Shown in pieces: positions 1 through 8,737 of a stretch of 33,374 bases of DNA. The notes beneath the pieces are model-generated. The model was not told the DNA's origin. It saw only the letters and a list, made by a program, of their open reading frames with translations, and did not search any database. The stretch comes from Acidimicrobiaceae bacterium UBA7830 (GTDB lineage Bacteria > Actinomycetota > Acidimicrobiia > Acidimicrobiales > Ilumatobacteraceae), in NCBI GenBank assembly GCA_002501485.1, contig DLTS01000032.1:17888-51261 (forward strand), in the 5' to 3' direction. The stretch's first letter is position 1, and every line of letters begins with the position of its first letter. Made by a program: the position numbers and the translations under genes.

Positions 1-992
1 TCGACGAGTTGTTCGTTACTCTCAACAGTCTCGTCAACGATGGCGCAACCGTGATCTTTATTTCCCACAAACTCGATGAGGTCCTTCAGGTCTCGAATGA
101 CATCACCGTTATGCGCCAAGGCACGACCGTTGCCGAAACCTCACCTGGAAATATCGACCGATCGGGTTTGGCAGAACTAATGGTCGGGTCAGAACTCCCC
201 TCACCCGCAGGAAGAACCTCTGTCATCAAAGACGCTGTGCGCCTCAATGTAGAAAACCTAACCGTCATTGGGGTCGAAGGGCGCCCAGCAGTTGATGACG
301 CATCCCTGGCTATTCGTTCAGGCGAAATTGTTGGCATTGCTGGAGTCGAAGGAAACGGACAATACGAACTGTGTGCTGCGCTCCTCGGTCTCATGCCGTC
401 GACGGGCACCGTCTCGGTCGACGGCGCTGACCTTACCAAAGCAACCACTCGGCAGCGTCATGATGCGGGCCTCGCCTACATCCCATTCGACCGTCACCGG
501 GAGGGGCTCATGCTGAACGCTCCGCTCTGGGAAAACACATTGCTTGGGCGAGAAGACGAGGAGCAGTTCGGAAAAGGGCCCCTTGTCGATGCTGCGTCAA
601 TCAGGGCGTATACCGTCGACATCATTAAGCGCTTTGGAGTGCTCACTCCAAACGAGACAACACCAGCATTTGCGCTCTCGGGCGGCAACCAGCAAAAACT
701 CATTGTCGGCCGCACACTGACCACGGACCCTAGGGTTCTCGTCGCCGCTCACCCGACTCGCGGCATCGACGTTGGTGCGCAAGCTGCGGTGTGGGACGAA
801 ATTCGGCGAGCTCGCGATAATGGAATGGCGGTTCTACTGGTCTCCGCAGATCTTGAGGAGCTTTTGGGGCTTTCGGACTCGATTGCTGTGATGTTTGACG
901 GACGAATCACCGCAACACTGAACCCGGATGACATCACCGCAAGTGAGTTGGGAAACTATATGACAGGCGTGCATGAAGAGGTCGCATCATGA
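1..992 (+). CDS. Nucleoside/BMP-family ABC transporter ATP-binding protein (5' partial)
   Basis: This is the C-terminal two thirds of a double-NBD ATPase that energises uptake of nucleosides or simple sugars (YufO/NupO-like). The frame is open to the window edge (DEL precedes the first Leu codon), so the true start lies upstream. The visible part begins at the end of NBD1, with the H-loop ISHKLDEV, followed by a complete NBD2: degenerate Walker A GVEGNGQ, signature LSGGNQQK, and the Walker B-region AAHPTRGID, where close relatives usually have AAQPTRG. The lack of a Walker A lysine in NBD2 is normal for this family. The stop overlaps the next permease by 4 nt, so the genes are co-transcribed and probably translationally coupled. 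A BmpA-like binding lipoprotein would be expected upstream, outside the window. The family is secure; purine nucleoside as substrate is inferred from the neighbours. Confidence 0.93.
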   Translation, partial: DELFVTLNSLVNDGATVIFISHKLDEVLQVSNDITVMRQGTTVAETSPGNIDRSGLAELMVGSELPSPAGRTSVIKDAVRLNVENLTVIGVEGRPAVDDASLAIRSGEIVGIAGVEGNGQYELCAALLGLMPSTGTVSVDGADLTKATTRQRHDAGLAYIPFDRHREGLMLNAPLWENTLLGREDEEQFGKGPLVDAASIRAYTVDIIKRFGVLTPNETTPAFALSGGNQQKLIVGRTLTTDPRVLVAAHPTRGIDVGAQAAVWDEIRRARDNGMAVLLVSADLEELLGLSDSIAVMFDGRITATLNPDDITASELGNYMTGVHEEVAS

Positions 993-2125
993 GTGAGACA
1001 GCGACAGCTCCGCCAGGCCCGTTGGCCAAGATCCTGACTCCCTCTCGGGCATCGGGGTTACGCACCTCTGGCACGACGCTCGCAAGTTCACTTATTGCCG
1101 TCATCATCGCTCTTGGGATTTCGGCGGTCATGCTATTCATTACGGGCAAAGACCCAGTCACTGCGTTTACGATCCTCACCGACACCGCCCAGAACACCGA
1201 CAAGTTGTTAGAAATGATGCGACGGGCCACACCGCTGATCTTCTCTGCAACTGCTGTGGCCATCGGCTTCAAAATGAACCTTTTCAACATTGGTGTCGAA
1301 GGTCAGTACCTATTTGCTGCACTGATGGCTGCTGAGGCGGGAAGCCATATCAGTCTTCCAGGGCCACTTCACGTCGCCGCAATCCTTGCCGTTGCCCTGA
1401 TGTCCGGTGCTGCGTGGGCAGGCATCTCTGCATACCTCAAAGTCCGCAAGAACATCCATGAGGTCATTTCAACAATCATGTTGAACTACATCGCCCTTTC
1501 ATTTATCCAGTGGATATTCAACAGTTTCTTCCGCGATGACTCTGTGGAAGGACTCAACATCAAGACAACGATCATTGATGAATCTGGACGGCTACCCGAC
1601 CTCGTTGAGGGACGGCTCAATTCAATGTTCGTCATCGCCCTCGCCGTCGTGGCCATTTTCTGGGTGGTGGTGTATCGGAGCACATTTGGCTTCAAACTTC
1701 GTGCCTCGGGTTACAACGCAACGGCTGCCTCAACTGCAGGAATCAGCGCACCGAAAATGACCGTCATTGCATTGCTGCTCTCAGGCGCAGTGGCCGGCCT
1801 TGTTGCGATGCAAAGCGTTCTCGGTGAAACCCACGCGTACGGCCCGAGTGCGACCCCAATCCAGCTCGGGTTCGCAGGCATTACCGTTGCACTTCTCGGC
1901 AGAAATCACCCGGTTGGCATCGTCATCGCTGCTCTGCTCTTCGGCTTTCTCGATTCCACATCTGCCCAACTTCAGCTTGCGGATGTGCCGAACTCGATCG
2001 TCAAGGTGATGCAGGCCATCATCGTGCTGACCGTGGTCATCGTCAATGAAGCCGCAGTCCGAAGAACGAACATCAAAACTGCTGAACGAGCGCGAGCCGA
2101 ACTCGCAGCAGGGAGTGGAGCATGA
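989..2125 (+). CDS. Nucleoside ABC transporter permease 1 (BPD_transp_2 family)
   Basis: A 378-aa integral membrane permease, the first of the pair that forms the transmembrane channel of the BMP-type nucleoside importer. Long hydrophobic segments alternate with short loops. The family motif FKMNLFNIGVEGQYLFAA lies around residues 92-109, and a second conserved block with GFAGITVALLGRNHP lies around residues 295-310. The highly charged N-terminal 35 residues precede the first helix and are probably cytoplasmic. It overlaps both the upstream ATPase and the downstream permease by ATGA junctions. The YufP/NupP-like assignment is by motif and gene order; substrate specificity cannot be read from the sequence. 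Confidence 0.93.
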   Translation: MSETATAPPGPLAKILTPSRASGLRTSGTTLASSLIAVIIALGISAVMLFITGKDPVTAFTILTDTAQNTDKLLEMMRRATPLIFSATAVAIGFKMNLFNIGVEGQYLFAALMAAEAGSHISLPGPLHVAAILAVALMSGAAWAGISAYLKVRKNIHEVISTIMLNYIALSFIQWIFNSFFRDDSVEGLNIKTTIIDESGRLPDLVEGRLNSMFVIALAVVAIFWVVVYRSTFGFKLRASGYNATAASTAGISAPKMTVIALLLSGAVAGLVAMQSVLGETHAYGPSATPIQLGFAGITVALLGRNHPVGIVIAALLFGFLDSTSAQLQLADVPNSIVKVMQAIIVLTVVIVNEAAVRRTNIKTAERARAELAAGSGA

Positions 2126-3399
2126 GCATCACATCAATCTCCGCCTCACCGACCAACGTCACTCTCTCACCACGAATGCGTATGCTCTCCATCGGGTTGT
2201 CTCTCGTTGCGATCATGTCGGTGACTCGGCTGTGGACAGGCTTCGACAACCTCACGTCATCAGGGACGATCGGTGCTGCGCTGCGTCTCACCGTGCCGAT
2301 CATGCTCGCTGGACTCGCAGGACTCTGGGCTGAGCGTGTTGGCATTCTTAATATTGGTATCGAAGGAATGATGATCCTCGGTACGTGGTTTGGTGCGTTT
2401 GGTGCCTGGAAATATGGACCATGGATCGGCTTTCTTTTTGCGATCTTTGGCGGTGCACTCGGCGGTCTAATTCACGCTGTCGCCACAATTCGATTCAACA
2501 TCGACCAAGTGATCTCAGGCGTCGTCATGAACTTGCTCGCCTTCTTCGGTGTTCGATACCTGAGTGAATTGGTCTTTGTTGGGCAGCCTCAAGGTGGCAT
2601 CAGCCAGTCTCCGCCTCAATCTTCAGCGATACCGAAAGTTGATGTCCCATTCCTCGCAGGAGGACCTGTTGGTTCATCGTCAACACCTGATGCTCTTGGA
2701 TGGCTCGAAGAACGAGGATGGTTTCTCATCGCTGACCTTTCGGGCATGACGCGCGGCCTCATGTCGGGATTGTCACTCGCCTCGTTCATTGCACTGCTAC
2801 TCGTCCCTCTTTCTGCGTGGGTCTTGTGGCGCACCAGCTTCGGTTTACGTTTGCGATCATCTGGAGAGGCACCCGAAGCCGCAGAGTCACTCGGAGTGAA
2901 TGTCATTCGGGTTCGCTACATCGCACTCCTCATCAGCGGTGGATTTGCCGGGCTTGGTGGAGGCTTCCTCTCGATCATCTCATCGTCGTATTACCGGCAA
3001 GGCCAGACCGCAGGCCGGGGCTTTATCGGTCTTGCAACAATGATCTTCGGTAACTGGCGACCCAGCGGGATTCTCGGTGGAGCAGCCGTATTTGGCTATT
3101 CGGAGGGCATCAAGCTTGTCGCTGGCGGATCAATTACCGGGCTGTTCCTCTTCATTTTCTTTGTGAGTGCAATCGTCGGTCTCATCTCGCTGTTACGACG
3201 GCAAATGCGGCGAGGAACAACAGGAATTGGAGTGTCGGTGATTTCGCTTATCGCGTATCTGACCGTCGACGAAGTTCCTGAGTCGCTAACTCAATCTTTG
3301 CCCTACTTGATCACGCTCATCGTGCTTGCCACCGCCAGCCAACGGTTGCGGCCACCGGCGAAAGCGGGTGTGCCCTATCGACCTGGCGGGGCGCACTAA
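2122..3399 (+). CDS. Nucleoside ABC transporter permease 2 (BPD_transp_2 family)
   Basis: A 425-aa polytopic membrane protein, second permease of the importer (YufQ/NupQ-like). The motif ERVGILNIGIEGMM near residue 72-85 is the family hallmark, and GFIGLATMIFGNWRP near residue 300 is the second conserved block. An insertion of roughly 60 residues rich in Pro, Ser and Gly (QPQGGISQSPPQSS onward) sits between helices near residue 155-215 and is probably extracytoplasmic. A charged stretch LLRRQMRRG precedes two further hydrophobic segments at the C-terminus, which is longer than in many relatives. The stop TAA shares its last base with the ATG of the adenosine deaminase, tying transporter and enzyme into one transcript. 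Confidence 0.93.
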   Translation: MSITSISASPTNVTLSPRMRMLSIGLSLVAIMSVTRLWTGFDNLTSSGTIGAALRLTVPIMLAGLAGLWAERVGILNIGIEGMMILGTWFGAFGAWKYGPWIGFLFAIFGGALGGLIHAVATIRFNIDQVISGVVMNLLAFFGVRYLSELVFVGQPQGGISQSPPQSSAIPKVDVPFLAGGPVGSSSTPDALGWLEERGWFLIADLSGMTRGLMSGLSLASFIALLLVPLSAWVLWRTSFGLRLRSSGEAPEAAESLGVNVIRVRYIALLISGGFAGLGGGFLSIISSSYYRQGQTAGRGFIGLATMIFGNWRPSGILGGAAVFGYSEGIKLVAGGSITGLFLFIFFVSAIVGLISLLRRQMRRGTTGIGVSVISLIAYLTVDEVPESLTQSLPYLITLIVLATASQRLRPPAKAGVPYRPGGAH

Positions 3400-4484
3400 T
3401 GGCAGTTGACGTCACGTCAGACACCATCGTCTCTGCGCCGAAAGCACTGCTCCACGACCATCTCGATGGCGGCTTGCGGATCGGAACCATCCTCGAATTG
3501 TCCGAGGCTATTGGTTGGACACCTCGACTACCGACAACCGACCCCGCTGACCTTCAAGCGTGGTTCACCGCAGGGGCCGCCGCAAAAGACCTCCTGAAGT
3601 ATCTCGCAACGTTTGAACACACGTTGGCGGTTATGCAAGACCCTGCGCATATCGAACGAGTGGCGTTTGAAGCTGTCGAAGATCTCGCCAACAATGGAGT
3701 CGTCTACGCTGAAATTCGTTTTGCGCCGGAGTTGCACAAAATGCCGTTCGAAGCTTCGACCGAGGCGATCTGTGCAGGGTTTCGACGAGCAGAAACCTCA
3801 GCTCACGAGAAGGGTCTGTCGATCTCGGCAAGCCTCATCGTGTGTGCGATGCGCACCGAACGTCGCTCCGTCGAGGTGGTCAAATTTGTTGACCATTACC
3901 GCTCTAAAGAGAGCAAGGTTGTGGCCTTCGACCTCGCTGGTGCCGAAACCGGTTGGCCTCCATCGCTGCATGCTGACGCGCTTGCTATCGCCCGCCAGCG
4001 TCATGTCAACGTCACGATTCATGCAAGTGAGCCACCTGACCTCGAGTTGATTTCTGACGCGCTCGCCCATGGGGCTCACCGCATTGGGCATGGAGTTCGA
4101 CTCGACAGAGACACCAAACTCGACGACGGCGAACTCGTCTTGGGCCCACTCGCATCATTTATCCGTGACCGACAGATACACCTTGAAATGGCGCCAACAT
4201 GCAACACCCAAATAGGTGCCGTGAACTCTGTTGCTGAACATCCGGTCATTCCATTCATGCGCGCGGGCTTTAACGTTGGCGTGAACACCGATAACCGCTT
4301 GATGAGCGATGTGAGCCCGTCAAGTGAACTCGAAGCATTACATGATGCCCACCAACTGTCTTGGGCTGACATTGAGCGACTCGTGACCAACGCAATTTCG
4401 TCCGGTTTTGCCCCTCTCACCGAGCGTCAACGCATCATTGACAACATCGTTGCTCCTGCATATTTGTCACTCGCCAACGGCTGA
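3399..4484 (+). CDS. add: Adenosine deaminase-like protein 1 (divergent paralogue)
   Basis: A 361-aa amidohydrolase of the adenosine/AMP deaminase family, which hydrolyses the 6-amino group of adenosine or a related purine in the cytoplasm using one Zn. The N-terminal metal motif is H19-D20-H21 in LLHDHLDGG. The next conserved block is HASE (H208-E211), where normal enzymes, including the paralogue 1 kb downstream, have HAGE. GHGVRL supplies the next His, and D298 in NTDNRLMSD is the last metal ligand. All metal ligands and the catalytic Glu are therefore kept, but the Gly whose backbone contacts purine N3 is Ser, and the following segment (PPDLELISDAL) differs from the conserved AFGLPSIWEAL of the second copy. 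I infer a working enzyme with possibly shifted substrate preference. It begins on the stop codon of the permease. Confidence 0.88.
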   Translation: MAVDVTSDTIVSAPKALLHDHLDGGLRIGTILELSEAIGWTPRLPTTDPADLQAWFTAGAAAKDLLKYLATFEHTLAVMQDPAHIERVAFEAVEDLANNGVVYAEIRFAPELHKMPFEASTEAICAGFRRAETSAHEKGLSISASLIVCAMRTERRSVEVVKFVDHYRSKESKVVAFDLAGAETGWPPSLHADALAIARQRHVNVTIHASEPPDLELISDALAHGAHRIGHGVRLDRDTKLDDGELVLGPLASFIRDRQIHLEMAPTCNTQIGAVNSVAEHPVIPFMRAGFNVGVNTDNRLMSDVSPSSELEALHDAHQLSWADIERLVTNAISSGFAPLTERQRIIDNIVAPAYLSLANG

Positions 4485-4521
4485 TCTCGTCAAGCCTTAG
4501 TGATCGGCGTACGCTCAAGGT

Positions 4522-5397
4522 ATGTCCGCTTTGCTCACTGACAAACAGATTGCATCGTTCGAGCGCGATGGTTTCGTTGCTGTGCCCGATTTCATGGGCT
4601 CGGAGACCCGAGCGTCGATTCGTGAGCGGGCAATTGACCTCGTCGACAACTGGGAGCCATCTGGCGAGAACACAGTGTTCAGTAGCGAAGAACAAGAGCG
4701 TGTCTCCAACCATGAGTTCTTGTCGTCAGGTGGTCGTATTTGGTGTTTTTTCGAAGAAGAAGCATTTGATGAACGCGGTGAGCTGCGGCAGGCGAAAGAA
4801 CTCAGCATCAACAAAATCGGTCACGCACAACACGATCTCGATGACGTGTTTGAGCGGGCAACCTATACCCCAGACCTTTCCCAGGTGGCGGCCGATATCG
4901 GAATGACTGACGCGCTTGCATTACAGAGCATGTACATCTTCAAGCAGCCCGGAATTGGCGGCGAAGTGGGTTGCCACCAAGACAGCACCTTCCTCTACAC
5001 CGACCCGCTCACGGTCACCGGATTCTGGTTCGCAGTTGAAGATGCAACCATCGAAAACGGCTGTCTTTGGGCCGCCCCCGGCGGCCACAATCTACCGCTG
5101 CGGAAAGTCTTCCGCCGGTTGGGGTCTGACGATGAAGGCACCGTCTTTGAGGATCTCGATGGGACACCGCTTCCAGACCCGGCAAAAGACCTTGTACCGC
5201 TGGAGGTCCCCGCGGGAACCATGGTGATTCTCAATGGGAAACTTCCCCATTGGAGTGACGTCAACCGGTCACCGGTGAGCCGTCATGCGTACACCCTGCA
5301 TTGCATTTCTGCCTCAGCGAGGTATCCGGATTGGAACTGGTTGCAACGGCCGGCAGATATGCCATTGCGCCGGCTCGATCGCAGTGACCGTCAATGA
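4522..5397 (+). CDS. Phytanoyl-CoA dioxygenase family protein (PHYHD1-like)
   Basis: A 291-aa cytoplasmic Fe(II)/2-oxoglutarate-dependent oxygenase. The iron triad is visible: H152 and D154 in GCHQDSTFLYTDP and H243 in LPHWSDVN, with R254 (SRHAYT) as the probable 2-oxoglutarate carboxylate anchor. The block TIENGCLWAAPGGH is typical of the PHYHD1 branch rather than of ectoine hydroxylase or halogenase branches. The ATG has AAGG close upstream. It lies 37 bp after adenosine deaminase 1 and overlaps adenosine deaminase 2 by ATGA, so it belongs to the nucleoside operon. Its substrate is unknown; the setting suggests oxidation of a modified nucleoside or an attached group, but that is inference only. 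Confidence 0.9.
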   Translation: MSALLTDKQIASFERDGFVAVPDFMGSETRASIRERAIDLVDNWEPSGENTVFSSEEQERVSNHEFLSSGGRIWCFFEEEAFDERGELRQAKELSINKIGHAQHDLDDVFERATYTPDLSQVAADIGMTDALALQSMYIFKQPGIGGEVGCHQDSTFLYTDPLTVTGFWFAVEDATIENGCLWAAPGGHNLPLRKVFRRLGSDDEGTVFEDLDGTPLPDPAKDLVPLEVPAGTMVILNGKLPHWSDVNRSPVSRHAYTLHCISASARYPDWNWLQRPADMPLRRLDRSDRQ

Positions 5398-6482
5398 GCT
5401 CTCTTTCGCCTGACATTGCGGTTCGCGCTCCGAAGGTGCTTCTCCATGACCACCTCGACGGTGGGCTCCGCACCGAGACGGTCATTGAGCTTGCTGAGGA
5501 GTTTGGCTACGAGGGACTACCAACCCATGACCCCTCTGATCTCGCGACGTGGTTCAACCGTGGTGCCAAGCGGAACGACCTGGTGCTGTATCTGGAGACC
5601 TTTGCGCACACCGTTGGGGTTATGCAACACCGTGATGCTCTCGAACGCGTTGCGTACGAGTGCGGTATGGACCTCGCCGACGACGGAGTTGTCTATGCCG
5701 AGGTTCGCTACGCCCCCGAGTTGAACGTAGAGGCTGGGCTTTCACTTGATCAAGTCGTTGCTGCGACGATCGATGGTTTCCAACGAGCAGAACAAGAGAC
5801 CGGCATCGTCATTAAAGTCATCCTTTGCGCAATGAGAACCGCGGCTCACAGCCTTGATATTGCCCACCTCGCAGTGAAATGGCGTGACGCTGGGATCGTC
5901 GGCTTCGATATTGCCGGCGCCGAGGCTGGCCACCCGCCATCGCGACATCTTGACGCCTTCCAGTATGTGATGCGCGAGAACTTTCATTCGACAATTCATG
6001 CCGGCGAGGCGTTTGGGCTGCCAAGCATTTGGGAAGCACTCCAGTACTGCGGTGCTGCCCGCCTTGGCCATGGCGTTCGCATCGTCGATGACATTACAAA
6101 AACTGCTGACGGCTGGGAACTGGGCCGCCTTGCCGAGTTTGTTCGTGACCGACGAATTCCCCTTGAACTTTGTCCCACGTCAAACGTCAACACAGGTGTC
6201 TGCGCAGACATCTCCTCGCACCCGATAGGGCTCTTACGGGACCTGCAATTCAGAGTGACGGTGAACACCGACAATCGTCTCATGTCGAATACGTCGATGA
6301 GTCACGAATTTGTTCAACTTTCAGAGGCCTTCGAAACCGATCTTGCCGATATGCAGTGGCTCACGATTAACGCAATGAAAAGCGCCTTCACCGACTTCCC
6401 TGAGCGATTGCACATCATCAACGACATCATCAAGCCGGGCTATGCGAATCTCATCGCCGAGCAGTCTGGAGTATCGATATGA
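5394..6482 (+). CDS. add: Adenosine deaminase 2 (canonical actinobacterial type)
   Basis: A 362-aa adenosine deaminase converting adenosine/deoxyadenosine to inosine/deoxyinosine. All active-site elements are present: H18-D19-H20 (LLHDHLDGG), H202-A203-G204-E205 followed by AFGLPSIWEAL, GHGVRIVDDI, and D293 in VNTDNRLMS. The HAGEAFGLPSI block matches the classic actinobacterial enzyme, so this copy is the more likely housekeeping deaminase. It overlaps the dioxygenase upstream and upp downstream by 4 nt each. The first deaminase is a full-length paralogue, so the pair is a duplication (or two acquisitions) and not one gene broken by the dioxygenase. Confidence 0.95.
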   Translation: MSSLSPDIAVRAPKVLLHDHLDGGLRTETVIELAEEFGYEGLPTHDPSDLATWFNRGAKRNDLVLYLETFAHTVGVMQHRDALERVAYECGMDLADDGVVYAEVRYAPELNVEAGLSLDQVVAATIDGFQRAEQETGIVIKVILCAMRTAAHSLDIAHLAVKWRDAGIVGFDIAGAEAGHPPSRHLDAFQYVMRENFHSTIHAGEAFGLPSIWEALQYCGAARLGHGVRIVDDITKTADGWELGRLAEFVRDRRIPLELCPTSNVNTGVCADISSHPIGLLRDLQFRVTVNTDNRLMSNTSMSHEFVQLSEAFETDLADMQWLTINAMKSAFTDFPERLHIINDIIKPGYANLIAEQSGVSI

Positions 6483-7126
6483 GCGTCACCGTCACGGAGG
6501 TTGACCACCCGATCGTCAATGATGCACTTGCTCGTTTGCGTGCGGTTGAAACGTCAAACGCAAACTTCAGGACTCACCTCGATCGACTTGGCATCATCTT
6601 GCTTGCAGAGGCCACGAAGGACCTGCCGACACGTTCGCAGAAGATCACTACCCCACTCACCGAAACCCACCAGCGGGTCCTATCTGAGGTGCCCCTTGTC
6701 GTTCCGATTCTTCGCGCTGGCCTCGGATTTGTGACGTCGGTTCATCACGTACTCGATGATGCAGACCTCGGATTTGTTGGAGTGACGAGAAACGAAACAA
6801 CATTTGAGCCAGAGCTCTACACCGACAAACTGCCCGCTGAGATTGGCGATCGACCAGTGATCATCGTCGACCCGATGCTTGCGACTGGTGGCTCACTGAA
6901 TCATGTCATTAGTCTCATCGCAAATCGCCAGGTGACCGGCACGATTACCGTCGTTTGCGCAATCGCCGCCCCGGAAGGCATTGAGGCGGTGCGAGCCCAC
7001 GTCAACGACCGCTGGAATGTTCGCATCGTGACGGGCGCTATCGATTCGCACCTCAACGAGCAGGCGTACATCGTTCCTGGGCTTGGTGATGCAGGCGATC
7101 GCTTGTTTGGCGAACCTCACAACTAG
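6479..7126 (+). CDS. upp: Uracil phosphoribosyltransferase
   Basis: A 215-aa soluble enzyme that forms UMP from uracil and PRPP. Diagnostic features are the PRPP loop VDPMLATGGS at residues 130-139, VPILRAGLGF near residue 76-85, and the C-terminal uracil-binding segment IVPGLGDAGDRLFG, all intact. The length is normal for Upp. It is the last gene of the nucleoside operon and would recover uracil released from pyrimidine nucleosides. Its TAG stop abuts the reverse-strand stop of the mutase with no spacer (TAG|CTA). Confidence 0.97.
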   Translation: MSVTVTEVDHPIVNDALARLRAVETSNANFRTHLDRLGIILLAEATKDLPTRSQKITTPLTETHQRVLSEVPLVVPILRAGLGFVTSVHHVLDDADLGFVGVTRNETTFEPELYTDKLPAEIGDRPVIIVDPMLATGGSLNHVISLIANRQVTGTITVVCAIAAPEGIEAVRAHVNDRWNVRIVTGAIDSHLNEQAYIVPGLGDAGDRLFGEPHN

Positions 7127-8737
7127 CTACGCAACGCACGATGCTGCGATCCCAGCGAGCATCTCCGCAAGCCGGTCGAGACTTTCGGCCGGATCACCAT
7201 CGACCTTCTCGCCGTAAAGCTTAATCTTCGGCTCGGTCCCGCTAGGACGAACTTGAAGACGAGTGCCATCAACAAGTTCGAGGCGAAGCAGCCCAGCCTC
7301 TGAAAATTCGGTCACCGTTTGCACGGCGACTCCACCGATGTCGTTCGGTGGTTCAGCCTGCAGGCGTTGCACCACCTTGTTGCTCAGCGCAGAATCCATC
7401 TTGATTGAACGCTCACCAATGACGTATCGCCCGTACCGCTCTGCGAGAGCTTCGAGGCGTCCTTCGACCGACGTTCCATCTGCTGCTGCGCATGCAGCTA
7501 CCTCGGCCACCACGACCGCAGCGGTTATTCCATCTTTATCGAGCGGACGTTGCGCAACGAGGTAGCCAAGAGCCTGCTCATAGCCGAACACAAATCGTCG
7601 ATCAGGGTGTTCAACAACGGTACGGCCAATCCATTTAAAACCGGTGAAGGTCTCCTCGGCGTGCACACCGTAATCGTCGGCCATAACCGATAACAGCGAT
7701 GACGACACGAGGGTGGTGACGACCATCCGGTCATCGCCTTCAGTGTTCGACAGGATGTGGTCAGCGAGCAACCAGCCGATTTCGTCGCCACTCAGCCGGC
7801 GCCAACCCGAGGCGGTCGGAATTGCGACCCCTAAACGGTCAGCGTCCGGGTCGTGAGCAAGAGCGAGATCACAGTGCGCTCGCTGCGCAAGCGCAATTAC
7901 TGCGTCCATTGCTCCTACTTCTTCTGGGTTTGGAAACGGCACGGTCGGGAACGAGCCGTCAGGTTCGAACTGTTCTTCAACAATCTCTGGATTACCAAGC
8001 CCACAGAGTGCGAAGGCTTCGACCAGCGTGGCACCACCGACCCCATGTAACGGCGTGTATGCAACTCGTATCGGCTGCGTATTTGCTCCATGAAGAACGT
8101 GTCCGACTGCGCTTAGGTAGCGCTGCCTAAGTTGATCATCAAGCATCGTGACCAACGCTGTATCAGGTTCCGCAAGTTCAACCGACAACGGGTCGATATC
8201 TGCGATGTAAGTCGCAATTTCTTCGTCAAGCGGGTTCACGATCTGCGTACCTGACTCGAGGTACACCTTGTACCCATTGTCGGCTGGAGGGTTATGGGAC
8301 GCAGTCACCATCACTCCGGATGCTGCACCAAGCTCGGTAATCGACCACGCAAGTACTGGAGTCGGCACGAGCGAACTAAAGATCATTGAGCGTATTCCGC
8401 GAGCAGCAAGAACCAGTGCAGTGTCGAGAGCGAACAACTCTGATTTACGCCTTGCGTCGTAGCCAATTACGACCCCTCGCTGTGACGCGTCATCAACGTG
8501 GGCAAGAAGCCAATCAGCGAACCCTGCCGCCGCTTGACGGATCACCAGTCGATTCATGCGGAGTGGCCCTGCCCCAACTTCGGCCCGAAGACCTGCAGTG
8601 CCGAACATCAGACGACCAGAAAATCGAGTTGCAAGAACATCTTGATCACCGTCGATGAGGGCCTGCAATTCGACACGAATGTCGTCGTCTGGCTCGGCAG
8701 CGAGCCAGGCTGCGGCGAACTTTGCGATGGAGGTCAC
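7127..8737 (-). CDS. Phosphohexo/phosphopentomutase, PGM2-like
   Basis: A 536-aa alpha-D-phosphohexomutase superfamily enzyme that moves phosphate between C1 and C5/C6 of a sugar phosphate. The catalytic phosphoserine is S147 in TASHNP. The Mg loop is DPDADRLGV, the sugar loop FGYEQALGYL, and the phosphate-binding loop RPSGTEPKIKLY. The N-terminal FGTAGLR near residues 45-51 followed by RMNRLVIRQAAAG and the GYEQALGY loop resemble the PGM2 / bacterial PgcA branch rather than ManB-type (GEMSGH) enzymes. With nucleoside genes alongside, phosphopentomutase activity (ribose-1-P to ribose-5-P) is a reasonable inference, although annotation pipelines would call it phosphomannomutase. It overlaps the kinase upstream by ATGA. 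Confidence 0.92.
   Translation of the reverse strand: MTSIAKFAAAWLAAEPDDDIRVELQALIDGDQDVLATRFSGRLMFGTAGLRAEVGAGPLRMNRLVIRQAAAGFADWLLAHVDDASQRGVVIGYDARRKSELFALDTALVLAARGIRSMIFSSLVPTPVLAWSITELGAASGVMVTASHNPPADNGYKVYLESGTQIVNPLDEEIATYIADIDPLSVELAEPDTALVTMLDDQLRQRYLSAVGHVLHGANTQPIRVAYTPLHGVGGATLVEAFALCGLGNPEIVEEQFEPDGSFPTVPFPNPEEVGAMDAVIALAQRAHCDLALAHDPDADRLGVAIPTASGWRRLSGDEIGWLLADHILSNTEGDDRMVVTTLVSSSLLSVMADDYGVHAEETFTGFKWIGRTVVEHPDRRFVFGYEQALGYLVAQRPLDKDGITAAVVVAEVAACAAADGTSVEGRLEALAERYGRYVIGERSIKMDSALSNKVVQRLQAEPPNDIGGVAVQTVTEFSEAGLLRLELVDGTRLQVRPSGTEPKIKLYGEKVDGDPAESLDRLAEMLAGIAASCVA

Noticed and set aside
346..366. Missing Walker A lysine in the ABC ATPase second domain
   Set aside because: GxxGNGQ without the lysine is normal for the second nucleotide-binding domain of this sugar/nucleoside family and is not decay.
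3399..6482. One adenosine deaminase gene split by insertion of the dioxygenase
   Set aside because: Both deaminase genes are full length, with complete N- and C-terminal motifs, so they are paralogues.
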